Both the position numbers and the translations under genes were made by a program. A stretch of DNA of 64,000 nucleotides, taken from the NCBI RefSeq assembly GCF_029689945.1, contig NZ_CP121451.1, forward strand, positions 1,550,001 through 1,614,000, in the 5' to 3' direction. The DNA comes from Paenibacillus amylolyticus (lineage in GTDB: Bacteria > Bacillota > Bacilli > Paenibacillales > Paenibacillaceae). The notes below the pieces were generated by a model. It was not told the DNA's origin, searched no databases, and worked only from the letters and a program-made list of their open reading frames with translations. Below are positions 7,375 through 16,200 of the stretch, piece by piece. Positions within the stretch are counted from its first letter, which is position 1. Each line of letters opens with the position of its first letter.

Positions 7375-8838
7375 ATGACAGAACGTATGACAACCAATCA
7401 GGGAGCACCTGTAGGTGACAACCAGAACTCCCGTACAGCAGGCAGAAGAGGACCGACACTGCTTGAAGATTACCATCTCATCGAGAAAATTGCCCACTTT
7501 GACCGCGAGCGTATTCCGGAACGGGTGGTTCATGCCAGAGGTGCAGGTGCTCATGGCGTATTTACACTGGAGCAGAGCATGAAGCAATATACAACAGCGG
7601 ACTTCCTGCAAGATCCGGGTACGGAGACCGATGTGCTGGTTCGTTTTTCAACTGTTATTCACGGCACAGGATCACCAGAGACTGCAAGAGACCCGCGTGG
7701 ATTTGCCGTTAAATTCTATACCCGGGAAGGTAACTATGATATCGTCGGTAACCATCTGCCCGTGTTCTTCATTCGTGATGCGATGAAGTTTCCTGATATG
7801 GTTCACTCTCTGAAGCCGGCTCCGGATACGAACATCCAGGACCCCGCCCGATATTGGGACTTCATGACCCTGTCACCAGAATCAACACATATGATGACCT
7901 GGTTGTTCTCAGATCTGGGTACACCGGCAAGTTATCGGGAGATGGATGGTTTCGGCGTTCATGCGTTCAAATGGATTAATGCACAGGGGCAGGTCCATTA
8001 TGTGAAATACAAGTGGGAGTCTGCACAAGGGGTTCGAGGCTTCTCTCGTCAGGAAGCTGCCGAGGTGCAAGGACAGGACTTTAATCACGCTACCCGGGAC
8101 CTGCATGAACATATCAAGAACGGGCAATTTCCGCAGTGGAAGTTACAGGTTCAGCTCTTGAAGCCGGAGCAGATGGATGATTTTGCTTTTGATCCACTTG
8201 ACCCCACCAAAACATGGCCTGAAGATATTCTGCCGTTCCATACGGTAGGCACCATGACCCTGAATCGGAATCCACAAAACTTCTTTGCCGAAGTGGAGCA
8301 GGCGGCCTTTTCACCTAGTGCGCTTGTACCTGGAATTGAGCCTTCCGAAGACAAATTGCTGCAAGGACGCCTATTCTCGTATCCAGATACACAGCGGCAC
8401 CGGCTTGGACCCAACTATTTGCAAATCCCGGTGAATTGCCCGTACGCACCTGTTCGTAATCATCAGCGTGACGGACTCATGAATGTGAATCAGGACCCAT
8501 CTCCGGTGAACTATGAACCGAACAGTGCCGGAAACAGCCCGCAGGAAGATCCGGCATACCGGGATAGTCAGGCTCCATTGCAAGGTCATGTCACGCGTGA
8601 GAAAATCGAGAAAACCGATGATTACACGCAGGCAGGGGAGCTTTTCCGCTCATTTACCCCTGTAGAGCAGCAGCATTTGCTGGATAATCTGATTAATGAC
8701 CTCAAGGGAGTATCTGTCGATATTCAGATGCGTGCCCTGTGCCACTTCTTCCGGGCGGATGGACAGCTTGGCGGACGTTTGGCTCATGGACTTGGTGTGG
8801 ATATCTCTGCACATATGCCATCACAGGACGGAAAATAA
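7375..8838 (+). CDS. katA: Catalase, small-subunit haem type
   Basis: Breaks hydrogen peroxide into water and oxygen in the cytosol. The 487-residue length fits clade 3 monofunctional catalases. The active-site region FDRERIPERVVHARGAGAHG holds the distal His, and RLFSYPDTQRHRLG holds the proximal haem-ligand Tyr. Start supported by AGAGGAGG upstream. It is monocistronic, between a set of candidate operators and a strong terminator. Control by the upstream Fur-family and winged-helix regulators is suggested by position. Confidence 0.96.
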   Translation: MTERMTTNQGAPVGDNQNSRTAGRRGPTLLEDYHLIEKIAHFDRERIPERVVHARGAGAHGVFTLEQSMKQYTTADFLQDPGTETDVLVRFSTVIHGTGSPETARDPRGFAVKFYTREGNYDIVGNHLPVFFIRDAMKFPDMVHSLKPAPDTNIQDPARYWDFMTLSPESTHMMTWLFSDLGTPASYREMDGFGVHAFKWINAQGQVHYVKYKWESAQGVRGFSRQEAAEVQGQDFNHATRDLHEHIKNGQFPQWKLQVQLLKPEQMDDFAFDPLDPTKTWPEDILPFHTVGTMTLNRNPQNFFAEVEQAAFSPSALVPGIEPSEDKLLQGRLFSYPDTQRHRLGPNYLQIPVNCPYAPVRNHQRDGLMNVNQDPSPVNYEPNSAGNSPQEDPAYRDSQAPLQGHVTREKIEKTDDYTQAGELFRSFTPVEQQHLLDNLINDLKGVSVDIQMRALCHFFRADGQLGGRLAHGLGVDISAHMPSQDGK

Positions 8839-8890
8839 ACCACAGTATAACGATGTTCTCACAACATCATATGGACTGATATTCGGTGAG

Positions 8891-8938
8891 AACCGGGAAA
8901 CCGTGAACGTGCGGACATTCCCGGTTTTTCGTTTTTTT
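8891..8938 (+). terminator. Terminator after katA
   Basis: AACCGGGAA (8891-8899) pairs with TTCCCGGTT (8918-8926), followed by a T-rich run. Confidence 0.88.
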
Positions 8939-8994
8939 TGCTGAAATGGAAAACAAATTTACTAATCATTTACATAAAATACCTGACATAGAGG

Positions 8995-9030
8995 TTGACT
9001 TCTCATTTGATGGCACTACAATGGGTAGTG
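8995..9030 (+). promoter_or_regulatory. Sigma-A promoter with BlaI-type operator
   Basis: TTGACT (8995-9000) and TACAAT (9017-9022) are separated by 16 bp. The -10 lies inside CACTAC-N5-GTAGTG (9014-9030), a perfect 6-bp dyad of the TACA/TGTA type bound by BlaI/MecI repressors. This is a natural site for autoregulation. Confidence 0.75.
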
Positions 9031-9046
9031 TGAGGGGTGTCAGAAC

Positions 9047-9463
9047 ATGAGAATACACAATTTCAAAGTGGGCGAACGTGGGCTTAACCGATTTTTTGGT
9101 CCGCTGGAGGCCAAGATCATGGACATTTTATGGTCTCGTCCTGGCAGCAGCATCCGTGAAGTGCAGGCCGCACTTGAACAAGACAAAGACGTCAATTTTA
9201 ATACAGTCATGACCGTGATGAATCGGCTTGTGGACAAGGGACTTCTCGGAAAGTCACAAAAGGGCAGAACATCTTTGTACCAACCGGTACAGAGCAAGGA
9301 GGAGTTTATGAACGACCAATCCAAGGAACTGTCGCATGAGTTGGTGGATGAGTTCGGAGCATTGGCATTGAATCATATGCTGGATGCGCTGGACGAAGCA
9401 GATGCAGGTCTGATTGAACGCCTGGAACAGAAGATCAAACAATGGAAAAAGGATAGCGATTAA
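9047..9463 (+). CDS. BlaI/MecI/CopY-family repressor
   Basis: 138-residue winged-helix repressor that dimerises and binds TACA/TGTA dyads. The family pattern is clear: GPLEAKIMDILWS, VQAALE, NTVMTVMNRLVDKGLL and a helical acidic C-terminus. It is paired with an M56 membrane protease two bases downstream, the usual BlaI-BlaR1 type arrangement, in which the protease triggers repressor loss. No beta-lactamase gene is adjacent, so the output may be cell-wall or another stress genes. An operator overlaps its own -10 box. Confidence 0.9.
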   Translation: MRIHNFKVGERGLNRFFGPLEAKIMDILWSRPGSSIREVQAALEQDKDVNFNTVMTVMNRLVDKGLLGKSQKGRTSLYQPVQSKEEFMNDQSKELSHELVDEFGALALNHMLDALDEADAGLIERLEQKIKQWKKDSD

Positions 9464-9464
9464 C

Positions 9465-10325
9465 ATGTGGAAGACCCGCTCGAAACTTTTGTTTACCGTC
9501 GGGTTTGGCATTCCGTTACTCGTGTTCATGCAGATGTTCATGTACGCGATGTACAAAATCTTTGGCTGGGATATCCCGTTTAATCTGCTCTGGCTCTGCA
9601 ATCATTGGATGAGTCGTCTGGGCTGGTTATCTGTTGGACATTTCTTGCTGGCACTGGTCTTGCTGACATTTGCCGGAACAGCTTGGTTGCTTACGGTTCG
9701 TATGATGAAAACACGGGCAGCGATCCGTAAGCTCCGTTCGATGGAGATTCGGGCGCTCTCCCGTGAGCTGGAGTCCACATATCATGATCTGGGACAGCCA
9801 AGTTTCATTGTGGTGGACAAGCGTTCACCCGTGGCATTTACGATTGGCCTATGGAGACCCTATATCGTACTTTCCACTGGATTATTGGACATGCTTGATG
9901 CGGAAGAGGAGGTAGCGGTTGTCTATCATGAAGTACACCATCTGTGGTACCGTGATCCTCTAAAGACGACGTTACTGTCGGTATTTGCAATCATGATGCC
10001 GTATATTCCCGTCTTGAAGCACACTTCAAAGCAATATCATATCGTTAGAGAAATTCTGGCAGACAATGAGGCTATTGAACGTACAGGCAATGCGGCAGGC
10101 ATTGGCAGTGCATTGCTCAAGCTGCTCCGTGCTTGTCCTGAACCATGGGGGGCCAAAGAACTGACCGTTCAATCCTCATTTGCCGATACGTCGGTAAATG
10201 TCCGAATTTCACGTTTGCTTGACCCGGAACAGGACGTGACGCTGAGATTGCCACGTTATGCTGTTCTGATGTCGGCTACCGTTTTCCTATTGCTGTCTGT
10301 CTTGTTTGTCTGGTCGATCGGATAG
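9465..10325 (+). CDS. M56-family membrane metallopeptidase (BlaR1-like, no sensor domain)
   Basis: 286 residues with hydrophobic segments near residues 8-30, 45-75 and 190-205, and one at the extreme C-terminus. The zinc-protease motif HEVHH (HExxH) is at about residue 160, with a downstream acidic region REILADNEAIE that fits the third ligand. BlaR1 proteins carry an extracellular penicillin-binding domain after the last membrane segment; here the protein stops at that point, so the signal is unknown. ATG 9465 directly follows the repressor stop, with AAAAAGGA upstream. Confidence 0.85.
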   Translation: MWKTRSKLLFTVGFGIPLLVFMQMFMYAMYKIFGWDIPFNLLWLCNHWMSRLGWLSVGHFLLALVLLTFAGTAWLLTVRMMKTRAAIRKLRSMEIRALSRELESTYHDLGQPSFIVVDKRSPVAFTIGLWRPYIVLSTGLLDMLDAEEEVAVVYHEVHHLWYRDPLKTTLLSVFAIMMPYIPVLKHTSKQYHIVREILADNEAIERTGNAAGIGSALLKLLRACPEPWGAKELTVQSSFADTSVNVRISRLLDPEQDVTLRLPRYAVLMSATVFLLLSVLFVWSIG

Positions 10326-10385
10326 ATTCTTTTGGCTAAATGTGAGGTCGAATTAGTTGAAATATAACGAGGAAGGAAGATGATT

Positions 10386-10790
10386 ATGAATAATAAAAGT
10401 GTAGAGATTGGACTGCTTTTCTCCAGGATTATGATCGGATTGATCTTTGTATTGCACGGTTGGAGTAAATTCGAAGGTGGAATTAGCGGGACGGTAGGCT
10501 TTTTCGAAAGTATCGGTATTCCCGGATTCCTTGCCTCCGTTGTTGCGATTATTGAGCTGGTGGGTGGTGCAGCGATGATTCTGGGACTGGGAACACGTGT
10601 GTTTGCTGCCCTGTTTGTTATCGTAATGGGTGGCGTTCTGCTTACAGCCAAAATGGGTCAGCCGTTTATGAGTGGTACCGAGTTCGATTACCTGCTGTTG
10701 GCGGGTTCCCTGACACTGCTCTTCACAGGAAGCCGCTTTCTGGCCGTTGATTATCTGTTCTCCAGACAGGGACCGCTCGTCAGAATATGA
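10386..10790 (+). CDS. DoxX-family membrane protein
   Basis: About 134 residues with four hydrophobic helices and the family start IGLLFSRIMIGLIFVLHGWSKF, then GFFESIGIPG. DoxX/YphA-like proteins are membrane components linked to redox or sulphur stress in other bacteria; the exact role is unknown. GGAAGGA (10371-10377) fits the ATG at 10386 (8 nt) better than that at 10380 (2 nt). It follows the BlaI/M56 pair by 60 bp and may share its transcript. Confidence 0.85.
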   Translation: MNNKSVEIGLLFSRIMIGLIFVLHGWSKFEGGISGTVGFFESIGIPGFLASVVAIIELVGGAAMILGLGTRVFAALFVIVMGGVLLTAKMGQPFMSGTEFDYLLLAGSLTLLFTGSRFLAVDYLFSRQGPLVRI

Positions 10791-10869
10791 GTGCTTGAAA
10801 TCATTCACGTTTGCTAAAATATAATGAAGTGCAGGATTAGTCCTGTAATGAGGTTCTTTATTGGCCAGG

Positions 10870-10898
10870 CCGGTTCGGGAATTGTATTTGCGAACCGG
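10870..10898 (+). other. Stem-loop between doxX-like and pirin genes
   Basis: CCGGTTCG pairs perfectly with CGAACCGG across a 13-nt loop. A T run comes only 20 nt later, so it is not a standard terminator. Confidence 0.35.
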
Positions 10899-10997
10899 GC
10901 TGATCGGTAGAGAGCTTTTTTGCTTGGACGACATGCTTAAGGTTTGTTACAATGAGAATAAGTATGCTACTAAGAAAAAATAAGGAGGATGCATTTT

Positions 10998-11699
10998 ATG
11001 ATAAACGTCATTCCATCCGATGCCCGCTCCAGCTTCGATCGAGGCTGGCTTCGTGGCAGTCACAGCTTTTCTTTCGGGGAATATCAAGACCCGGAGAATA
11101 CAGCGTTTGGACCGATGCGGGTAGCGAACGACGATGTGATTGCGCCTGGACGCGGTTTTGGGGCACATCCACATAGCGATATGGAGATTGTATCCATCGT
11201 ACTCAAGGGCAAGCTGCGACATGAAGATAATCTGGGCAATGTGGCCGTTACAGGTTTTGGCGGTATACAGCGAATGTCAGCAGGCAGTGGCATGATTCAT
11301 ACCGAGCATAATGCATCCGATACGGAAGAAGTCCGTCTGCTTCAGCTCTGGTTCATGCCGCATACGAAAGGGTTGGAGCCATCCTATGAGACCACATCAT
11401 TTGATCCAGGGGCACTGGCAGGAGCACTCGTACCCATTGTATCCCCGGATGGGGGACCAAGAGTTGCGTCCATTCATCAGGATATGACGATCTATCTTGG
11501 CCGATTAGCCCAAGACGAAACGTTAACCTTCCATCAGGAGACGGGCCGCCGGATGTACATTTTCTCCATCGAAGGCAAGCTGGGCTTGGATGGAGAGTAC
11601 CAGTTGAATGAAGGTGATACGGCTCGTGTGGAACATCAGAACTCCATTGAGCTGCAAGCAAACGAAGATACGTTCTATATGATGATTGATTTGCCATAG
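10998..11699 (+). CDS. Pirin-family bicupin (YhhW-like)
   Basis: 233 residues, two cupin domains. The metal site is visible in the N-terminal cupin: HPHSDMEIV with two His, then GMIHTEHN with His and Glu, the set used in pirin and quercetin 2,3-dioxygenase YhhW. The opening MINVIPSDARSSFDRGW fits this subfamily. AAGGAGG (10982-10988) abuts the ATG at 10989 and is 9 nt from the ATG at 10998, so the latter is used. A small unknown gene follows 44 bp later, probably in the same transcript. Substrate not predictable. Confidence 0.9.
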   Translation: MINVIPSDARSSFDRGWLRGSHSFSFGEYQDPENTAFGPMRVANDDVIAPGRGFGAHPHSDMEIVSIVLKGKLRHEDNLGNVAVTGFGGIQRMSAGSGMIHTEHNASDTEEVRLLQLWFMPHTKGLEPSYETTSFDPGALAGALVPIVSPDGGPRVASIHQDMTIYLGRLAQDETLTFHQETGRRMYIFSIEGKLGLDGEYQLNEGDTARVEHQNSIELQANEDTFYMMIDLP

Positions 11700-11743
11700 A
11701 TGGCTGATGAAATGAACTCCAAGATGAAGGAGGATATACACGT

Positions 11744-12079
11744 ATGGCGCAACAGGAATGGTTTATGGTCAAACATGCAGTGACCGGGCGAGGACTGGCC
11801 AATAGCAAAACAGATTCACTGTCCTATCGATTCCAACAGGAGGGTACGGGTTTCCTATTTACCGTGACGGGTCTGGACGAACAGACGGTGGAACAGATTA
11901 TGGAGCTTAGACAGGAACTGAACGTATTTCGTTTCGTGCAACGCAAAGATCAGCCCCTTTTGAAGCACTGGTACTACGCAGATGGTGAACGGGTGGTATA
12001 TGATAGGGAGAGTCACACGTTAAGCATCTATGCGAAGTCCGAGATTCGCTATGTGCCTGAAGACTATTTCGCGGATTAA
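11744..12079 (+). CDS. Small protein of unknown function
   Basis: 111 residues that I do not recognise. It is soluble, with alternating short strands and an acidic C-terminus (YVPEDYFAD), and no cysteines or membrane segment. A strong AAGGAGG site precedes the ATG. It follows the pirin gene by 44 bp and is closed by a terminator, so it is probably the second gene of that operon. Confidence 0.7.
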   Translation: MAQQEWFMVKHAVTGRGLANSKTDSLSYRFQQEGTGFLFTVTGLDEQTVEQIMELRQELNVFRFVQRKDQPLLKHWYYADGERVVYDRESHTLSIYAKSEIRYVPEDYFAD

Positions 12080-12100
12080 CTACACGTTATAATAATGATT

Positions 12101-12125
12101 AAGCCTTCCACATGGAAGGCTTTTT
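12101..12125 (+). terminator. Terminator after the pirin operon
   Basis: AAGCCTTCC-ACAT-GGAAGGCTT followed by TTT: perfect 9-bp stem, tetraloop and T run. Confidence 0.93.
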
Positions 12126-12203
12126 GCCTTATATATTGTTAATTTTATAGTATATGTATTTCAGGTTGTTTCATGAAATTTAAGAAAAAGAAGCAACCAG
12201 AGG

Positions 12204-12262
12204 TTGACATGATGAATTTAGTGTCGATATAATTTGCTTAATTGATAATGAGTATCAATATC
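12204..12262 (+). promoter_or_regulatory. Promoter and Fur box of the siderophore uptake operon
   Basis: TTGACA (12204-12209) and TATAAT (12228-12233) are separated by 18 bp. GATAATGAGTATCAATATC (12244-12262) matches the Fur consensus at 17 of 19 positions and sits at the transcription start, which fits iron repression. Confidence 0.85.
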
Positions 12263-12326
12263 AAATGATGCGAGGTAGAGCAACTACGAATGTTTTACGG
12301 CGATCGGTAAGGGGATTAGTAGAGAG

Positions 12327-13280
12327 ATGAAGTTAGGTTATATGTTGATCGTATTGGCTGTATTGTCTATCGTATACATATTTATTGGCAATTCAGACAT
12401 TTCGCCATTGGATATATTTCATTTGTCCTCCGTCCAACTACAGGTATTACAAGTTAGCCGATTTCCTCGCCTGATCAGCATTCTTGTCGCCGGGATCAGC
12501 ATGAGTGTAATTGGGTTGATTATGCAGCAGCTGACACGCAACCGATTTGTATCTCCAACAACAGCAGGAACGATGGACTCAGCCAGATTGGGTATTCTTG
12601 TGACGTTAATGTGGTTCCCGGGTGCATCCCCTCTGCAAAAAATGCTGGTCGCTTTTGCCTTTGCTCTGATGGGGACGCTGATTTTCATGCGAATTCTGGA
12701 GAAGGTCAAGTTCAAGGATACGATATATATCGCTCTGCTGGGTCTTATGTTCGGTAACATTGTAAGCTCCGTCACAACATTTTTTGCTTACAAAAACGAT
12801 CTGATCCAGAACATCTCGTCTTGGATGCAGGGTGACTTTTCTACCATCATGAAAGGGCGTTATGAACTGATCTATATCAGTATTCCGTTGCTCATTATCG
12901 TGTACCTGTTTGCTAATCGTTTCACACTTGCAGGTATGGGCGAAGATTTTTCAACCAACCTTGGATTGGCGTATCGACGAGTTGTGAATATCGGTCTGAT
13001 TCTGGTAGCGATGGTTTCAGCGGTTGTGATTATTACGGTAGGTACAATTCCCTTTCTGGGCCTTGTCGTGCCCAATATCGTAACACTCTACAAAGGGGAT
13101 AACTTGCGTGATACGTTACCTCATACGGCTGTGCTTGGTGCGATTTTCGTTCTGGTCTGCGATATTCTGGGACAATTAATTATTTATCCTTATCAACTTT
13201 CAATCAGTCTGACGGTGGGAGTTGTGGGAAGTGTATTATTCCTGTATTTACTGCTACGAAGAAAGGCTTATGGATCATGA
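12327..13280 (+). CDS. yclN: Iron-siderophore ABC transporter permease (YclN-like)
   Basis: 317-residue FecCD-family permease with about nine membrane helices. It carries the family signatures SRFPRLISILVAGISMSVIGLIMQ near the N-terminus and GTIPFLGLVVPNIVT near the end. The gene order permease, permease, ATPase, binding lipoprotein matches YclNOPQ of Bacillus subtilis, which imports petrobactin; the substrate here is inferred from that. Its last four bases overlap the next start. A Fur box lies about 65 bp upstream, so iron repression is expected. Confidence 0.92.
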   Translation: MKLGYMLIVLAVLSIVYIFIGNSDISPLDIFHLSSVQLQVLQVSRFPRLISILVAGISMSVIGLIMQQLTRNRFVSPTTAGTMDSARLGILVTLMWFPGASPLQKMLVAFAFALMGTLIFMRILEKVKFKDTIYIALLGLMFGNIVSSVTTFFAYKNDLIQNISSWMQGDFSTIMKGRYELIYISIPLLIIVYLFANRFTLAGMGEDFSTNLGLAYRRVVNIGLILVAMVSAVVIITVGTIPFLGLVVPNIVTLYKGDNLRDTLPHTAVLGAIFVLVCDILGQLIIYPYQLSISLTVGVVGSVLFLYLLLRRKAYGS

Positions 13281-14245
13281 GAATGAAATATACGGCGAAT
13301 ACATGGAAGTTTGTCTTGTTCATTGCAGCGGCCGTGCTGCTGATTGGCGTATTTCTGGTCATTCAATCGGGAGGGAACTGGGATTACATATTGCCGCGAA
13401 GAGGAAAAAAGATTTTCGCCATTGTACTGACAGGTGCCTGCATCGCGTACTCTACGGCCATTTTCCAAACGATAACAAATAATCGAATTCTAACACCTGG
13501 CATCATGGGCCTCGATTCCTTGTATATGCTATTTCAGACGTTTGCCGTGTTTGTGTTTGGAAGTACACATATCAGCTTTGTGAACAAAAACCTTAATTTT
13601 GCAATATCTGTCCTGCTTATGACGTTGTTTGCTCTATTACTGCATCAGTTCATGTTCCGCAGGGAACAGGGGCGTAATATTTATCTGTTGCTGCTGGTGG
13701 GTCTGATTCTGGGTACGCTCTTCCAGAGTATGTCTTCCTTCATGGAGGTACTGATCGACCCCAATGAGTTCCTTGTGCTTCAGGGCAAGATGTTTGCGAG
13801 CTTTAACAATGTGAATACCGATCTGCTGATCATCTCAATCGCTGCAATTGTGCTGATTCTGCTGTACGCGCAGAAGTTTACCAAATATCTCGACGTCCTG
13901 TCCCTCGGCAAAGATCACGCAGTGAATCTCGGGGTGGATTACGATTACATTGTGAAGAGGTTGCTGCTGGTGGTGATGGTTCTGGTTTCGATCTCCACCG
14001 CGCTGGTGGGTCCAATTATGTTTTTGGGGTTGCTGGTCGTGAATCTGGCCCATCAGGTGTTCCGGACACATCGGCATAAAGTGCTGATCTGGGGTTCGGT
14101 CATGATCGCAGTCGTTGCATTGGTTGGTGGACAACTCATTGTAGAGCGGGTGTTTACATTTGCAACTACAGTAAGTGTCATTATTAACTTTATAGGCGGG
14201 GTGTACTTCATCTATTTACTGCTAAAGGAGAATAAGTCGTGGTAG
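13277..14245 (+). CDS. yclO: Iron-siderophore ABC transporter permease (YclO-like)
   Basis: 322-residue FecCD-family permease, the partner of the previous gene. It shows GACIAYSTAIFQTITNN, where FecCD proteins have the GAxLaxxGxxxQ motif, and GPIMFLGLLVVNLAHQ before the last helices. ATG overlaps the previous stop (ATGA), and the gene overlaps the ATPase gene by 7 bp, so the set is tightly coupled. The two permeases differ from each other, as expected for a heterodimeric channel. Confidence 0.92.
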   Translation: MRMKYTANTWKFVLFIAAAVLLIGVFLVIQSGGNWDYILPRRGKKIFAIVLTGACIAYSTAIFQTITNNRILTPGIMGLDSLYMLFQTFAVFVFGSTHISFVNKNLNFAISVLLMTLFALLLHQFMFRREQGRNIYLLLLVGLILGTLFQSMSSFMEVLIDPNEFLVLQGKMFASFNNVNTDLLIISIAAIVLILLYAQKFTKYLDVLSLGKDHAVNLGVDYDYIVKRLLLVVMVLVSISTALVGPIMFLGLLVVNLAHQVFRTHRHKVLIWGSVMIAVVALVGGQLIVERVFTFATTVSVIINFIGGVYFIYLLLKENKSW

Positions 14246-14997
14246 AAGTCAGAAATGTTACAAAACAATACGGCGGCGTCCGGGTAGTGGATGACGTATC
14301 ACTGAATATTGCCAAAGGCAAGATTACATCTTTTATTGGTCCAAATGGAGCGGGGAAAAGCACCTTGTTGTCCATGATGACCAGGCTAATCAGCAAGGAT
14401 ACAGGACAAGTCCTGATTGAAGGGCGCGAGATTGAAAGCTGGAAGAACAAGGACCTGTCACGTAAAATATCAGTCCTCAAACAGTCCAATCACATCAACA
14501 TCCGGTTGACTGTCGAGGATCTTGTAGCTTTTGGAAGGTTCCCATATTCACAAGGAAGACTCACACCTGAGGATCAACAGTGGATTCAGGAGGCCATCGA
14601 CTATATGGAACTGGCCCCATTTTGCAAGAAGTATCTGGATGAACTGAGTGGCGGACAGCGGCAGCGGGCATATATCGCCATGGTGATTGCCCAGAACACC
14701 GAGTATATTTTGCTCGATGAACCTTTGAATAACCTGGACATGAAACATTCTGTTCAGATTATGAAGGTGCTGCGCAGAATGGTGGATGAACTCGGCAAGA
14801 CGATTGTCATTGTCATTCACGACATCAATTTTGCCTCCTGTTACTCCGACTACATTGTAGCGCTCAAGGATGGACGTGTAGTGAAAGAAGGCAAGACGGA
14901 AGATATCATCGATACGGATGTATTGCAGAGCGTCTATGACATGTACATCCCTGTGCAATGGATCGATGGACGTAAGATTTGTGTGTATTTTGCATGA
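14239..14997 (+). CDS. yclP: Iron-siderophore ABC transporter ATPase (YclP-like)
   Basis: 252-residue ABC ATPase starting at GTG 14239. Walker A GPNGAGKST, signature LSGGQRQRAYIAM, Walker B YILLDEP and the switch HDINFAS are all intact. It drives the two permeases encoded upstream. The FecE-type features and operon position make iron-chelate import nearly certain. Confidence 0.94.
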   Translation: MVEVRNVTKQYGGVRVVDDVSLNIAKGKITSFIGPNGAGKSTLLSMMTRLISKDTGQVLIEGREIESWKNKDLSRKISVLKQSNHINIRLTVEDLVAFGRFPYSQGRLTPEDQQWIQEAIDYMELAPFCKKYLDELSGGQRQRAYIAMVIAQNTEYILLDEPLNNLDMKHSVQIMKVLRRMVDELGKTIVIVIHDINFASCYSDYIVALKDGRVVKEGKTEDIIDTDVLQSVYDMYIPVQWIDGRKICVYFA

Positions 14998-15039
14998 CTG
15001 AAAAGGTAGTCAAATATAGAGAGTGAGAGGTGTCTATTT

Positions 15040-16025
15040 ATGAAAAAGGGTTGGTTGTTTACGTTACTTGTGGTGTTGTCGGTTGTCCTGGCAGCTTGTG
15101 GCGGGAATAAGGCGGCAGATCATACAGATGCAGGCAGTGGCACAGGATCAGAAGCCGCTGCACCCGCAGATCAAGCAAGTGAAGAAGTGGTTATCAAACA
15201 TAAACTGGGTGAAACAACCGTAAAGAAAAATCCAGAGAAGGTCGTTGTCTTTGACTACGGTGTACTGGATTCACTGGATCAGCTGGGCGTAGAAGTTGCA
15301 GGTGTTCCGCAGGAAGGCGTACCTCCTTATCTGGACAAGTACAATGATGCGAAGTACACCAATGTTGGTGGCCTGAAAGAAGCTGATTTTGAGAAAGTCA
15401 ATGCGATGAAACCGGACCTGATCATCATCTCGGGACGACTTCAGGACTCGTATGAAGAACTGAGTGAGATTGCACCCACCATATATATGGCGGTAGATAC
15501 GGCAGATTACATGAATTCTCTGACCAGTAATGTAAAGACTCTCGGAGACATCTTTGGTAAAGAAAAAGAAGCAGAAGATGCCATTGCATCAATCGAAACA
15601 TCCGTTAAGGCACTACATGACAAAGTAACGGCTACAGGTAAAAATGCGCTAATCGTTCTAACGAACGAAGGCAAATTGAGCGCATATGGTGCCGGTTCCC
15701 GTTTTGGTGTTATTCATGACGTGTTCGGTTTTACTCCATCCGATGCAAACATTGAAGTATCCACCCATGGGCAAAGCGTTTCGTTTGAATATGTTATGGA
15801 GCAGAATCCGGATTACCTCTTTGTAGTTGATCGCAGTGCGGTGGTTGCGGGTAATGGTGAGGCATCTCCGGCGAAACAGGTCATCGAGAACGACTTGGTG
15901 AAAAATACAACAGCTTATAAAGAAGGTCATATTGTCTATCTGGATCCAAATTACTGGTACTTGTCTGGCGGGGACTGGAATCCATTCAAGAAATGATTAA
16001 AGAAGTGGACGCAAGCATCAACTAA
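15040..16025 (+). CDS. yclQ: Iron-siderophore binding lipoprotein (YclQ-like), frame broken near the 3' end
   Basis: Substrate-binding lipoprotein with signal peptide and lipobox LAACGG, anchored outside the membrane. A Ser/Ala/Gly-rich linker is followed by the two-lobed FepB/YclQ-type domain (VVVFDYGVLDSLDQLGVEVAG). As given, the frame stops at 15996 with an unusual end, DWNPFKK. Adding one G to the GGGG run at about 15970-15973 restores the family ending, LESIQEMIKEVDASIN, stopping at 16025. I therefore give 16025 as the true end; the break is probably a homopolymer error. Last gene of the operon. Confidence 0.88.
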
Positions 16026-16060
16026 AGTGAAGTTAATAAGGTATGCGTAGGGTGTCAGGG

Positions 16061-16090
16061 AGGTCTCTGTTAAATACAGAGGCCTTTTTG
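16061..16090 (+). terminator. Terminator after the siderophore operon
   Basis: AGGTCTCTG and CAGAGGCCT form a stem with one G-U pair, followed by TTTT. Confidence 0.85.
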
Positions 16091-16200
16091 CTGTCTGAAA
16101 TCAGATAAATTGATCGTAATTTTGCAAAAAAAAACCACATAATTCCCGCCTGTCTGGCACAAGCTACCTTGTATAAAAACAAGAATTGGAGGGGCGGCAT

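Noticed and set aside
10870..10898. Hairpin before the pirin gene as a terminator
   Set aside because: The T run is 20 nt away; listed only as a stem-loop of low confidence.
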